Shown: positions 1 through 5,182 of the stretch, piece after piece
Numbering within the stretch: the stretch's first letter is position 1
How the letters are laid out: each line of letters starts with the position of its first letter
Origin: Asaia bogorensis
Lineage (GTDB): Bacteria; Pseudomonadota; Alphaproteobacteria; Acetobacterales; Acetobacteraceae
Direction of reading: 5' to 3'
NCBI GenBank assembly: GCA_945871455.1
Contig: CAMBXJ010000109.1
Coordinates: 1-10,181, forward strand
DNA length: 10,181 nt
Made by a program: the position numbers and the translations under genes
The notes under the pieces: generated by a model
Told to the model about the DNA's origin: nothing
Database searches by the model: none
Seen by the model: the letters and a program-made list of their open reading frames with translations, nothing else

Positions 1-8
1 GGGGCTGC

Positions 9-85
9 GGGAATGGCGTTGCGGGGTTGGCGCCTTCGGTCGGGCGACGCCCTCCCTACGCCCCCAACCCCGCAACGACATTCCC
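9..85. repeat. 22-bp inverted repeat with 33-nt loop
   Basis: Arms at 9-30 and 64-85 are reverse complements with one mismatch (position 16 against 78), so 21 of 22 pairs match. The loop (31-63) contains a further near-palindrome around GGGCGACGCCC. Neither side has a T-run, so this is not a typical intrinsic terminator. As RNA or single-stranded DNA it would form a very stable hairpin. Confidence 0.8.
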
Positions 86-122
86 ATCCTGATTGTCGCG
101 CATCACCATCTTGATTGTCGCG
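84..122. repeat. Two direct repeats, 22-bp period
   Basis: The 17-mer CCATCYTGATTGTCGCG occurs at 84-100 and 106-122, with one C/T difference. The 22-bp period is not a multiple of three, so the repeat falls in different codon phases. That argues against it being part of a coding sequence, although the sulfotransferase frame is open across it. Confidence 0.75.
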
Positions 123-340
123 GGACAGGCGCAGTTCCGGCAGCCGCGCGGACATGGGCGGACTGACCATCCACTGGTGCTTCGGCGCCCGCAATTCCTG
201 GGTGCCTTCCAACGGATACAGGATGCCGGCCTGTAGCAGCGCCGCTCGGTTGCGGTTCAGGTAGAATTGCAGGGTGCTGGTGCCTGTCTTGGATGTGCCG
301 GCATGCACGATCAGGCGAATTCTGCCGGTTGATCTGCTGG

Positions 341-1180
341 TCATAGGAGGCGGTTCACTTCCTGCACCGCGTGATCGACCATCGGGTCACCGACGGTTTT
401 GACCAATCCACGCGCATCCGTCAGCCAATGGTAATGCAGCACCTTGGGGGGCTCCGTGACCGCCGGCCATGAGGTGCTGGGGAGGTGCATGGGGAAATTA
501 TAGGCGCCGGGTATCTCTCGCACATCCAGCCCCAGGCGGAGCATCGTCATCGCGAAACCCACCTGGTCCAGATGGATGGCCCATTGGCCGAGCAGATCGA
601 TGTGGTCGGCGATGGCTTGGGTTTCGGGAAGGATGTGCGCGGCGATGCTCGCCAGGTGCGCCCTGGGAATGATGTACAGCCCGCCATTGCAGTTGGTGGC
701 GTATGTGTAGGCGGAGGGCTTGCAATCTGTCGGGACGATCCGGGGTTCGGTTGCGATTCCCATCGCGGCACGGATTTGTTCCAGCACCGCAAGCGGCGGA
801 TTGGGCAGATCCACCGGCTTGGCCCGCACGGCATCCGGGTCGAACAGGGAGCGGAGATCGTCCAAAAACGCCAGATCGGTGTCACACAGGATGATGAAAT
901 CGGCGTCTGTGTCGAGCAGAGCATCGTATTGCGCGATCTTATTGCAGTAGGCGCGGTCCAGGATGGGATGCAGCGCGACCTGTCGCACGCCAAACCCTGC
1001 GATCATGGACCGCATCACCGGCACGACGCTCGGCGTGACCTGTGCGACGATGTCGTGGGGGGAGACGCCTGCCGCCAGCAAGGTCGTCAGGAAGATATGA
1101 GTCTGATTGGCGAAACGCGGGTCCCCGTCCACCACGAAGGAATAGATGGCCTTGGGTGATGCTTTGGGGTCTAGGGACAT
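341..1180 (-). CDS. GT-A-like glycosyltransferase
   Basis: This 279-residue protein is probably a soluble nucleotide-sugar transferase. It starts with a beta strand (AIYSFVVDGD, residues 11-20) and a helix, as in GT-A folds. It has a metal-binding DXD-type motif, LCDTD (98-102), preceded by DADFII. A mid-protein NCNGGLYIIPR (163-173) resembles the NGG acceptor loop of GT8-like enzymes. The KVLHYHW motif (246-252) fits the late histidine that binds the metal in several GT-A families. There is no signal peptide or membrane segment, so it should act in the cytoplasm. The sugar and acceptor cannot be told. It overlaps the next gene by 4 bp (ATGA), so the pair probably acts on one glycan: this enzyme adds a sugar and the sulfotransferase modifies it. 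The ATG at 1180 was chosen because the protein-like sequence begins there. Upstream, TTGAAG-17-TATGCC is only a weak promoter candidate. The exact GT family is uncertain. Confidence 0.75.
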   Translation of the reverse strand: MSLDPKASPKAIYSFVVDGDPRFANQTHIFLTTLLAAGVSPHDIVAQVTPSVVPVMRSMIAGFGVRQVALHPILDRAYCNKIAQYDALLDTDADFIILCDTDLAFLDDLRSLFDPDAVRAKPVDLPNPPLAVLEQIRAAMGIATEPRIVPTDCKPSAYTYATNCNGGLYIIPRAHLASIAAHILPETQAIADHIDLLGQWAIHLDQVGFAMTMLRLGLDVREIPGAYNFPMHLPSTSWPAVTEPPKVLHYHWLTDARGLVKTVGDPMVDHAVQEVNRLL

Positions 1181-1376
1181 TATGCACAGGCATATCGCCG
1201 GGTGCGTCGAGCTTCAACCTAAAACGCGGTTTGCGATTTGGCGGGTCTTTGGGCCAGGGGGCGTGCGCGAATGCCGTGGTAACCGAGGTCAAAGGCGGCG
1301 CCCCAGAATTGCCGCTCCAACAGCGATACCGACACCAAAACCCCGTCACGGTGGGCGAAGGCCCATCACCCACGAC

Positions 1377-1503
1377 TTAGGCGACGCGCACTAATAACCG
1401 CTCGATTTGGTGTGGAGTACGGGCCTCTCCACGTCATGGCCTGCGCAGGCAGGCCATGACGGTGCGGGCTGAAATGGAGCGGTAAATATTGTGCGTCGCC
1501 TTA
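1377..1503. repeat. Nested palindromic, MITE-like element
   Basis: Three layers of inverted repeat are nested here. The outer ends are TTAGGCGACGCGCAC (1377-1391) and, reversed, TAAGGCGACGCAC (1503-1491). They share GGCGACG and CAC with a 2-nt indel. The middle arms are ACCGCTCGATTT (1397-1408) against ACCGCTCCATTT (1483-1472), 11 of 12 identical. The core is a perfect 13-bp stem with a 4-nt loop (1432-1444 and 1449-1461). The whole unit is about 127 bp with no room for a gene. This is the form of a small non-autonomous element or a folded-RNA repeat. I do not recognise the family. Confidence 0.55.
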
Positions 1504-1529
1504 CGATGCACCAACCTCGAAGGACGCGG

Positions 1530-1551
1530 ATGGCGGGCCTGCGCCCGCCAT
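1530..1551. repeat. Second perfect hairpin, REP-like
   Basis: A 9-bp perfect stem (ATGGCGGGC at 1530-1538, complement at 1543-1551) encloses the loop CTGC. It shares the central CCTGCG and the ATGGC/GCCAT arm ends with the hairpin at 1432-1461, 70 bp away. The two may be related repetitive extragenic palindromes. There is no T-run, so it is not a clear terminator. Confidence 0.5.
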
Positions 1552-1615
1552 GATGCTGAGAGGTATGTGCCATCGCCTGCCGACCCGGTAATTCTTGCTC
1601 ATCGCCCAAAGCCAA

Positions 1616-1650
1616 AAGCGCACCGGCGGGTTTCCCCACACGGTGCGCTT
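1616..1650 (-). terminator. Intrinsic terminator of the PEP-CTERM gene
   Basis: Read on the minus strand, a 10-bp perfect stem AAGCGCACCG/CGGTGCGCTT closes a 15-nt loop that can itself pair GGG with CCC around GAAA. A short T-run (CTTTTGGC) follows. It sits about 80 nt past the stop codon at 1730. The plus-strand reading has no T-run, so it is oriented to end transcription arriving from the PEP-CTERM gene. Confidence 0.65.
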
Positions 1651-1729
1651 GGTTCGTCTTGTGTCGAGGTTGATGCCCCGGCAGCACTCTCAGCCTATCT
1701 TGCGGTGATGGCTTCAAAGGTCATTCAGA

Positions 1730-2512
1730 TCACTTGGCGACCGAGGCGGCCGCCTTCTTCCGCCGACGCGCCAAGCCAAGGCCGACCAGGCCCGCACCAA
1801 CGAGTGCCAAGGTTGCCGGTTCCGGCACGGACTCGTTGATCGTGGCCATGTAGAACCCGGTCACGGCCGGGACTGTGCCGAACGGATCATAGGCGCTGTT
1901 GAACGTAATCGGGGTCCCGGGGCTCGCAGCCGAGTTGTACTGTGCGAAATTGGATTGCCCGCTGACACCTGTGCCGCTTGTGAAGTCGGTCGTGTAATAC
2001 CAGCGGGACTGCAAGGTGGTGTTTCCTGACGTTACAGCGCCCGTGCCCGGCGCACCAGGGTGGCTGTTGCCAAGCATTAGCCAGTAGGTTCCGGCGGCGA
2101 TCGCCTGGTTGGTGTTGATGGTAAAGTTGCCGGGGCTCGCGGACAATGCGCTATCCAGGATCGAGCCGAGCAGGATCGGCGCGGTCATCGCGTAGGTGAT
2201 GCCGGTTCCGCTATCGGCCGGAGAGCCGCTGGAGTCATTCACCAGGTAAACCATCACCGAGCCCAGGTCGCTAGGGGTGGAACTCGACAATCGCACCGTC
2301 ACCGAGGTGATGTTCGTCGCGAAACCCGAGGAGAACGACACGCCCAGCGGCCCGCCCTGGTTCACGGGACCCGACGAGCCGGGGGCCGCAATTCGGGCCG
2401 GGGTATTCTCGCTTTGGGTCGTTCCACCGATTGTATCAAACATCACGCCTGCCTGGGCCGGGGCCGCGGCTGCCGTCGCCATCAAGCCAATCATGTATGC
2501 AAAACGCCGCAT
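1730..2512 (-). CDS. PEP-CTERM sorting domain protein
   Basis: This is a 260-residue exported surface protein. Residues 1-21 form a Sec signal peptide with likely cleavage after APAQA. The C-terminus has the PEP-CTERM tripartite signal: VPEP (229-232), a hydrophobic segment (about 234-248) and the basic tail RRRKK (249-253). Exosortase systems are known to cleave and process such tails, but no exosortase lies in this window. The middle is rich in Ser, Thr, Gly and Asn with beta-strand-like repeats (for example SVTVRLSSSTPSDLGSVMVY) and resembles the 'choice-of-anchor' domains common in this class. The exact subtype is my guess. The start is supported by AGAGGG at 2520-2525, 7 nt before the ATG. 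The gene is monocistronic, with its own promoter and terminator. The role is unknown; biofilm or exopolysaccharide association is typical for the class. Confidence 0.9.
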   Translation of the reverse strand: MRRFAYMIGLMATAAAAPAQAGVMFDTIGGTTQSENTPARIAAPGSSGPVNQGGPLGVSFSSGFATNITSVTVRLSSSTPSDLGSVMVYLVNDSSGSPADSGTGITYAMTAPILLGSILDSALSASPGNFTINTNQAIAAGTYWLMLGNSHPGAPGTGAVTSGNTTLQSRWYYTTDFTSGTGVSGQSNFAQYNSAASPGTPITFNSAYDPFGTVPAVTGFYMATINESVPEPATLALVGAGLVGLGLARRRKKAAASVAK

Positions 2513-2586
2513 CGTGAAACCCTCTTCTCAGGAGACAGGCGCTGAGCCCGTCGGTTGTGTAGGGATAATAGCAACCCCCATGCCAG

Positions 2587-2610
2587 ATTGGTATTATCCA
2601 TATTATCAAT
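2587..2610. promoter_or_regulatory. AT-rich dyad over the promoter, possible operator
   Basis: ATTGGTATTAT (2587-2597) and ATATTATCAAT (2600-2610) are reverse complements at 9 of 11 positions, centred on CC. The dyad covers the -10 box and most of the spacer of the PEP-CTERM promoter, where a bound dimer would repress. The regulator is unknown. Confidence 0.4.
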
Positions 2611-2620
2611 GCTTTGTGAA
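2593..2620 (-). promoter_or_regulatory. Sigma70-type promoter of the PEP-CTERM gene
   Basis: On the minus strand TTCACA (2615-2620, five of six to TTGACA), a 16-bp spacer and GATAAT (2593-2598, five of six to TATAAT) give a good promoter. The predicted start is near 2586, leaving a leader of about 74 nt before the ATG at 2512. The surrounding DNA is unusually AT-rich for this genome. Confidence 0.5.
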
Positions 2621-3026
2621 CTTGGCCGACGTTTGCCACATCCGTGGTGTAAAATATCGTGACAAGCGCGTGGGTCGCGGTCGGTGATGCGTGATGCCCC
2701 CGCCACGGCTTCCGCCAGATCGAGGTGGAGGGGCGCGACGGTGCATCGGGACGATGGGAATATGCCGCTCACAAGATGGATTCCCCATCGCCCCGGCACG
2801 AACCCGATCGAATCGTCGACAGCGGCGTCCCGGTGACAGGTTCGGTCACGAAAACCCGGCGCTATCCGACAAGATGTTGCGAATCATTTCGTCGGCGAGC
2901 GCGGCGATCCTGTCGCACAGGCCATGATTTCCAGACGGACGATCGCAGGCGGCCTGCCGCTGTAAGATTCCCCGACTCACGCGCTGCGCCGAGGCTGGAT
3001 GGGCCGCTCACACCGATGACCCAGCC
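2621..3026. other. About 400 bp without a convincing gene
   Basis: Frames here are short and composed of Arg, Pro and Gly runs typical of non-coding GC-rich DNA. Two modest inverted repeats are visible: CGATGGGAAT (2752-2761) against 2780-2790 with one bulge, and GTGAC/GTCAC near 2833-2849. A 44-codon minus-strand frame (2846-2980) is discussed under rejected items. The function is unknown. It may be a decayed gene. Confidence 0.5.
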
Positions 3027-3644
3027 TCAAACCACCGCCCCTCCAACCTCCCGCGTCAGCTTGCGCCGCATCGCCTCCGCGAAATCCGCGAACGTCGCAC
3101 ACGTCACGGCAAACGCCCCAGGACCGCCGATCACCTCCTCGGCATAGGTCTCCAGCAGGTTGGCTTCCTCATGCAGGACGCACAACCCGTTGATCGTGAT
3201 GTCGGCCGACGCCATGCGGTCGCGAATCGGGCCGGGTGCGATCCCGTCGTTGGACCGTCCGTCGCCGATGACGTTCACCACGTTCCTGGTGGGCGCGACC
3301 GGCAGCCTCGACAGCAAGGTCAACGATGCCAGCAACGCCTCCCCGATCGCGGTCTGACCGGCCCGCACGGTCCTGGGCATGGCATCGACACCGTCGGCGA
3401 AGGCCAGCAGGTCGGCCTCCGACGCGATCCGGGTCCAGCCGATGATGATATCCTGCTGGCCCACACCGGACCACAGCAGCAGGCACAGCAGGCTGGCGCC
3501 GGCCTTGCCGCCGTTCAGGCCGGCGCCGACCGCGGGATCGCGCAAGGCGGCCGCCATCCCGCCGGCCAGCAGGCCGAATTCGTCATAGGTGACGCTGGCG
3601 GACCCATCGACCGCCAGAACCATCGCGAGATCCACCGGTTCCAT
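3027..3644 (-). CDS. DUF1194 family, von Willebrand factor A-like protein
   Basis: This 205-residue protein has a VWA-type fold with a complete MIDAS metal site: DGSAS (13-17), a conserved Thr in GQTAIGEALL (T98), and an Asp-rich loop GDGRSNDG (127-134). The sequence pattern (VLAVDGSAS, then W/TRIAS, then RNVVNVIGDG) matches the DUF1194 family of alphaproteobacteria. VWA domains bind protein partners through the metal ion. The partner here is unknown. Family members are usually longer, about 230-260 residues, and carry a signal peptide. None is seen here, and in-frame DNA upstream of the ATG back to 3719 offers no alternative ATG, GTG or TTG start. The product may therefore be cytoplasmic, or the export signal has been lost. 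There is no good Shine-Dalgarno sequence. It lies 59 bp after the DUF6362-type gene on the same strand and could be cotranscribed with it. Confidence 0.8.
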   Translation of the reverse strand: MEPVDLAMVLAVDGSASVTYDEFGLLAGGMAAALRDPAVGAGLNGGKAGASLLCLLLWSGVGQQDIIIGWTRIASEADLLAFADGVDAMPRTVRAGQTAIGEALLASLTLLSRLPVAPTRNVVNVIGDGRSNDGIAPGPIRDRMASADITINGLCVLHEEANLLETYAEEVIGGPGAFAVTCATFADFAEAMRRKLTREVGGAVV

Positions 3645-3703
3645 GCCGGCGACGATACACCAACCATCGGCAAGGCGCCGAATGTTGCCGCCAGCCCTCC
3701 CGG

Positions 3704-4186
3704 CTACCGATTCTGCTTCAGCGCGTTGACGATCATGTCGATCCCCTGCGCATGCCAGCGCTGCACCGCCTTGTGGTCGGCGCCGAGCGCCGCGCCGAGG
3801 CGACGCCAGGGGAAGAGGTAGCGATCGGTGATGGGGTGCACCAGGCTACGCGCCCCGACCACGCGACGGATGACATAACGATCGACCGGGATCAGCGGCA
3901 GCCAGCCCATGGCTTCGTCCATCCGGGTGATCTTCTCCGATGACGGGACCGGCGGCTTGATGCGGGTTTCGGTCCAGCCATAGCTTTCCAGCGCGGTGCG
4001 GACGATTTCCAGGGACGACGTCCGCAACCGGGTCGTCCAACCGGTGCCGGGCAGGGCGAGCAGGGTCGCTCCGGCTTCCTCCAACCGATAGATCACGAAA
4101 TCGGCGTCGATTTCATGGGTGAATCCGATCGACGGACGCGCTTTGGCGGCCGGACGTGGTGGGGCGGGCGCGAAGGCTGCGGTCAT
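3704..4186 (-). CDS. DUF6362-type protein
   Basis: This 160-residue protein resembles DUF6362 proteins, which occur in alphaproteobacterial prophages and mobile regions. Visible landmarks are the N-terminal FVIYRLEEAGATLLALP (about residues 30-46), the Tyr-Gly-Trp motif SYGW, the charged RMDEAMGWLPLI (about 85-96), and a C-terminal helical stretch (LGAALGADHKAVQRWHAQG). That stretch looks like a helix-turn-helix ending in an RW-type recognition helix. I infer DNA binding, perhaps like small phage terminase or regulator subunits, but no function is established. The ATG at 4186 was chosen over a frame opening at 4288 because AGGAG lies 8 nt upstream and the extra 34 residues (Ser/Pro-rich) do not look like protein. 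It follows the HTH gene by 37 bp, so the two probably form an operon. Confidence 0.7.
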   Translation of the reverse strand: MTAAFAPAPPRPAAKARPSIGFTHEIDADFVIYRLEEAGATLLALPGTGWTTRLRTSSLEIVRTALESYGWTETRIKPPVPSSEKITRMDEAMGWLPLIPVDRYVIRRVVGARSLVHPITDRYLFPWRRLGAALGADHKAVQRWHAQGIDMIVNALKQNR

Positions 4187-4194
4187 GGGGAAAG

Positions 4195-4199
4195 CTCCT
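4195..4199 (-). promoter_or_regulatory. Shine-Dalgarno that sets the DUF6362 start
   Basis: AGGAG on the minus strand, 8 nt before the ATG at 4186, fixes the start and argues against the longer reading frame. Confidence 0.7.
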
Positions 4200-4223
4200 G
4201 GCGGCTGCGACGGGGAAAGAAGG

Positions 4224-4517
4224 TCAGCGGACGATCTGGACGATCGGGTAGGCGAAGCCGGCCAGCACGGTGCCGTCGGTGATGGCACCCCAGGTCAGCC
4301 GGTCGCCGGCGGGCAGCGGCGCCCGGTTGGGATCGGTCGGATCGGGGATGAAATCCGCGGGAGGCAGCCGGGCGCCGATGCGCCGTCCACGCTCGATCAC
4401 GGTCCAGCGGGTGACACCCATGGCGGCGGCGATCGTGTCCCAGGACGCTCCCTCCGCGCGGAGCCGCTTGATCTTTGTGTCCTGAACGTCGGTCCAGATG
4501 ATTTTTTTCGGCACCAT
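4224..4517 (-). CDS. Small GcrA-like helix-turn-helix protein
   Basis: This protein has about 97 residues. Its N-terminal third reads IIWTDVQDTKIKRLRAEGAS, then WDTIAAAMGVTRWTVIERG, then RRIGARL. This is the WTD...L..EG.S...IA...GVTR..V..R...LG pattern of GcrA-type and related resolvase-like HTH domains, so DNA binding is likely. The C-terminal half (Pro-rich, then LTWGAITDGTVLAG) is not recognised. It is not full-length GcrA, which is about 170 residues and has a sigma-interacting C-terminus. Three starts compete: TTG at 4532, ATG at 4517 and GTG at 4514. AGGAGG at 4520-4525 is only 2 nt from the ATG but 5 nt from the GTG, so the GTG may be the real start. It is the first gene of a leftward group (HTH, DUF6362-type, possibly DUF1194) and faces an XRE repressor across a shared control region. 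Confidence 0.7.
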   Translation of the reverse strand: MVPKKIIWTDVQDTKIKRLRAEGASWDTIAAAMGVTRWTVIERGRRIGARLPPADFIPDPTDPNRAPLPAGDRLTWGAITDGTVLAGFAYPIVQIVR

Positions 4518-4519
4518 AG

Positions 4520-4525
4520 CCTCCT
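4520..4525 (-). promoter_or_regulatory. Shine-Dalgarno with ambiguous start
   Basis: This is a perfect AGGAGG on the minus strand. Its spacing is 2 nt to ATG 4517 and 5 nt to GTG 4514. The TTG at 4532 lies upstream of it and cannot use it. Confidence 0.6.
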
Positions 4526-4554
4526 GCGTCAACGAACGAAACGGGAACGAAGAG

Positions 4555-4583
4555 AGGTTAGTTTGGATAACAATTTACGTCAA
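4555..4583 (-). promoter_or_regulatory. Leftward promoter for the HTH operon
   Basis: TTGACG (4578-4583, five of six to consensus), a 17-bp spacer and a weaker -10 TAACCT (4555-4560). The expected start is near 4548, giving a leader of about 30 nt. A GTTA-N7-TAAC dyad (4557-4571) lies over the -10 and spacer. The weak -10 lowers confidence. Confidence 0.4.
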
Positions 4584-4701
4584 CAAAAATAACCGTCGCG
4601 TTAGGTGGAATGACGAGAGTCGCTCGTCGGAGGCATTTCAGTCCCGCGGATAGCGCTGAAAATGCTGGCAGCCATCAGAAATGTGAATTATACTAACTAA
4701 C
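4557..4701. promoter_or_regulatory. Three copies of a 15-bp dyad, likely XRE operators
   Basis: GTTAGTTTGGATAAC (4557-4571) has half-sites GTTA and TAAC separated by 7 bp. GTTAGGTGGAATGAC (4600-4614) matches it at 11 of 15. The minus strand of 4687-4701, GTTAGTTAGTATAAT, matches it at 12 of 15. The first two start 43 bp apart, about four helical turns. The first covers the leftward -10 region and the third covers the rightward -10 and start site. This arrangement is what an autoregulated repressor controlling two divergent promoters would need. Binding by the adjacent XRE protein is inferred. Confidence 0.5.
4665..4694 (+). promoter_or_regulatory. Rightward promoter of the XRE gene, leaderless
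   Basis: CTGGCA (4665-4670, four of six to TTGACA), an 18-bp spacer and TATACT (4689-4694, five of six to TATAAT). The start of transcription would fall about at 4701, one base before the ATG at 4702, so the mRNA would have no leader and no Shine-Dalgarno. Confidence 0.5.
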
Positions 4702-5100
4702 ATGAGCAACCCAACTGACATTGGCACCCGCGTGCGCGACGTCCGTCGTGAGCGCGGTTGGACCCAGGACGAATTCGCCAGGCGCGTCGGCGTCTCCCGC
4801 AGCGCGGTGGCCCAATGGGAAACCGGCCGAGCGGGACAGGTCACTGGGAATTTGACGAGGATCGCGGATGTTCTGGGGGTCGGGGTCGAATATCTGACCT
4901 TTGGGAATGACAAGCGCGCGCCCGGGCAGGTCGGCCAGGGGGACGAACTCGCGCTGCTGCGGCTGTATCGGGAATGCACGCCGGAGGACCGGCAACTGGC
5001 GCTGCGCATGCTGCGCCGGCTGGCGTTGCAGGGGCGGGACGCTGAACAGCAAACGGGGCGGGACGATCGGATCAGCGCGTCATCGTCGGCGGGTCCATAA
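4702..5100 (+). CDS. XRE-family transcriptional regulator
   Basis: This 132-residue protein has an N-terminal Cro/CI-type HTH domain (about residues 7-66): IGTRVRDVRRERGWTQDEFA, then RRVGVSRSAVAQWETGRA as turn and recognition helix, then LTRIADVLGVGVEYLTFG. The second half has one probable helix pair (DELALLRLYRECTPEDRQLALRMLRRLAL, about 82-110), commonly seen after XRE domains and likely for dimer formation. The tail (111-132) is polar and probably disordered. There is no peptidase domain, so it is not a LexA-type self-cleaving repressor. The gene is divergent from the HTH/DUF6362 operon. Its -10 box lies 8 bp before the ATG and there is no ribosome-binding site, matching the leaderless repressor mRNAs known from phages such as lambda cI. 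Autoregulation and control of the divergent operon are likely but inferred from the operator-like dyads. Confidence 0.88.
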   Translation: MSNPTDIGTRVRDVRRERGWTQDEFARRVGVSRSAVAQWETGRAGQVTGNLTRIADVLGVGVEYLTFGNDKRAPGQVGQGDELALLRLYRECTPEDRQLALRMLRRLALQGRDAEQQTGRDDRISASSSAGP

Positions 5101-5182
5101 AATTACCATAGTTTCGCCGATGATCCGCCTCTGTTGCGGGTGGGCGGCCGCCGCCGCTCGCCACTCATCGGGGATAACAGAC

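Larger units (their letters stand above)
1..127. mobile_element. Repeat-rich DNA, probable end of a mobile element
   Basis: This stretch has no protein character. It holds a 22-bp inverted repeat (9-30 and 64-85) and, outside it, two copies of an imperfect 22-bp direct repeat. On the minus strand it can be read as starting with TG at about position 127, followed by two CGCGACAATC units. Terminal TG/CA plus tandem subterminal repeats is the known layout of IS21-family ends, so I infer the right end of such an element, with its body beyond position 1. No transposase is visible, so the family is uncertain. It could instead be a stand-alone intergenic repeat. Confidence 0.4.
1..344 (-). pseudogene. 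Sulfotransferase-like gene, 5' part, probably disrupted
   Basis: Starting at the ATG at 344, the first residues read like a cytosolic-type sulfotransferase. A short beta strand (about residues 9-15, RLIVHAG) is followed by the PAPS 5'-phosphate-binding loop TSKTGTSTLQ (residues 17-26) and a helix with LNRNRAALLQAGILYP. Such enzymes move a sulfate group from PAPS to a sugar, lipid or protein. Beyond about residue 72 the frame stays open to the window edge but enters the repeats at 1-127 and loses protein character, so I infer a gene broken by insertion. Family members are usually 250-350 residues. The start overlaps the stop of the upstream glycosyltransferase as ATGA, which implies translational coupling. 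No Shine-Dalgarno sequence of its own is visible. A real but unusual C-terminus beyond the window cannot be excluded. Confidence 0.55.
1181..1729. other. Gene-free region between two minus-strand genes
   Basis: Open frames here lack family resemblance and run through strong palindromes. From 1181 to about 1376 I see only leader DNA for the glycosyltransferase, with a small TGGGC/GCCCA dyad near 1352-1365. The rest holds the nested palindromic element, a second hairpin and the terminator, each listed separately. Confidence 0.6.

Noticed and set aside
84..122. Direct repeats considered as a CRISPR fragment
   Set aside because: Only two copies with about 5 bp between them; no spacer-sized intervals and no cas genes.
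485..1159. 224-codon plus-strand open frame
   Set aside because: It is antisense to the glycosyltransferase, lacks domain resemblance, and is explained by high GC content.
1433..1460. Perfect hairpin considered as an intrinsic terminator
   Set aside because: No T-run on either strand and it is part of a larger symmetric repeat.
2846..2980. 44-codon minus-strand frame starting with GTG, with a helix-like stretch LCDRIAALADEMIRNIL
   Set aside because: Somewhat protein-like, but short, without a ribosome-binding site or known family. It could be a decayed gene fragment, not enough to annotate.
4634..4664. ATTTCAG...CTGAAAAT inverted repeat and GACGAG/CTCGTC dyad (4612-4628) in the divergent control region
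   Set aside because: Present but short or bulged; not enough to assign a role apart from the GTTA-N7-TAAC sites.
4901..5182. N-terminal extension of the lipoprotein frame
   Set aside because: This part overlaps the XRE gene in another frame; the lipoprotein signal peptide starts at 5183.
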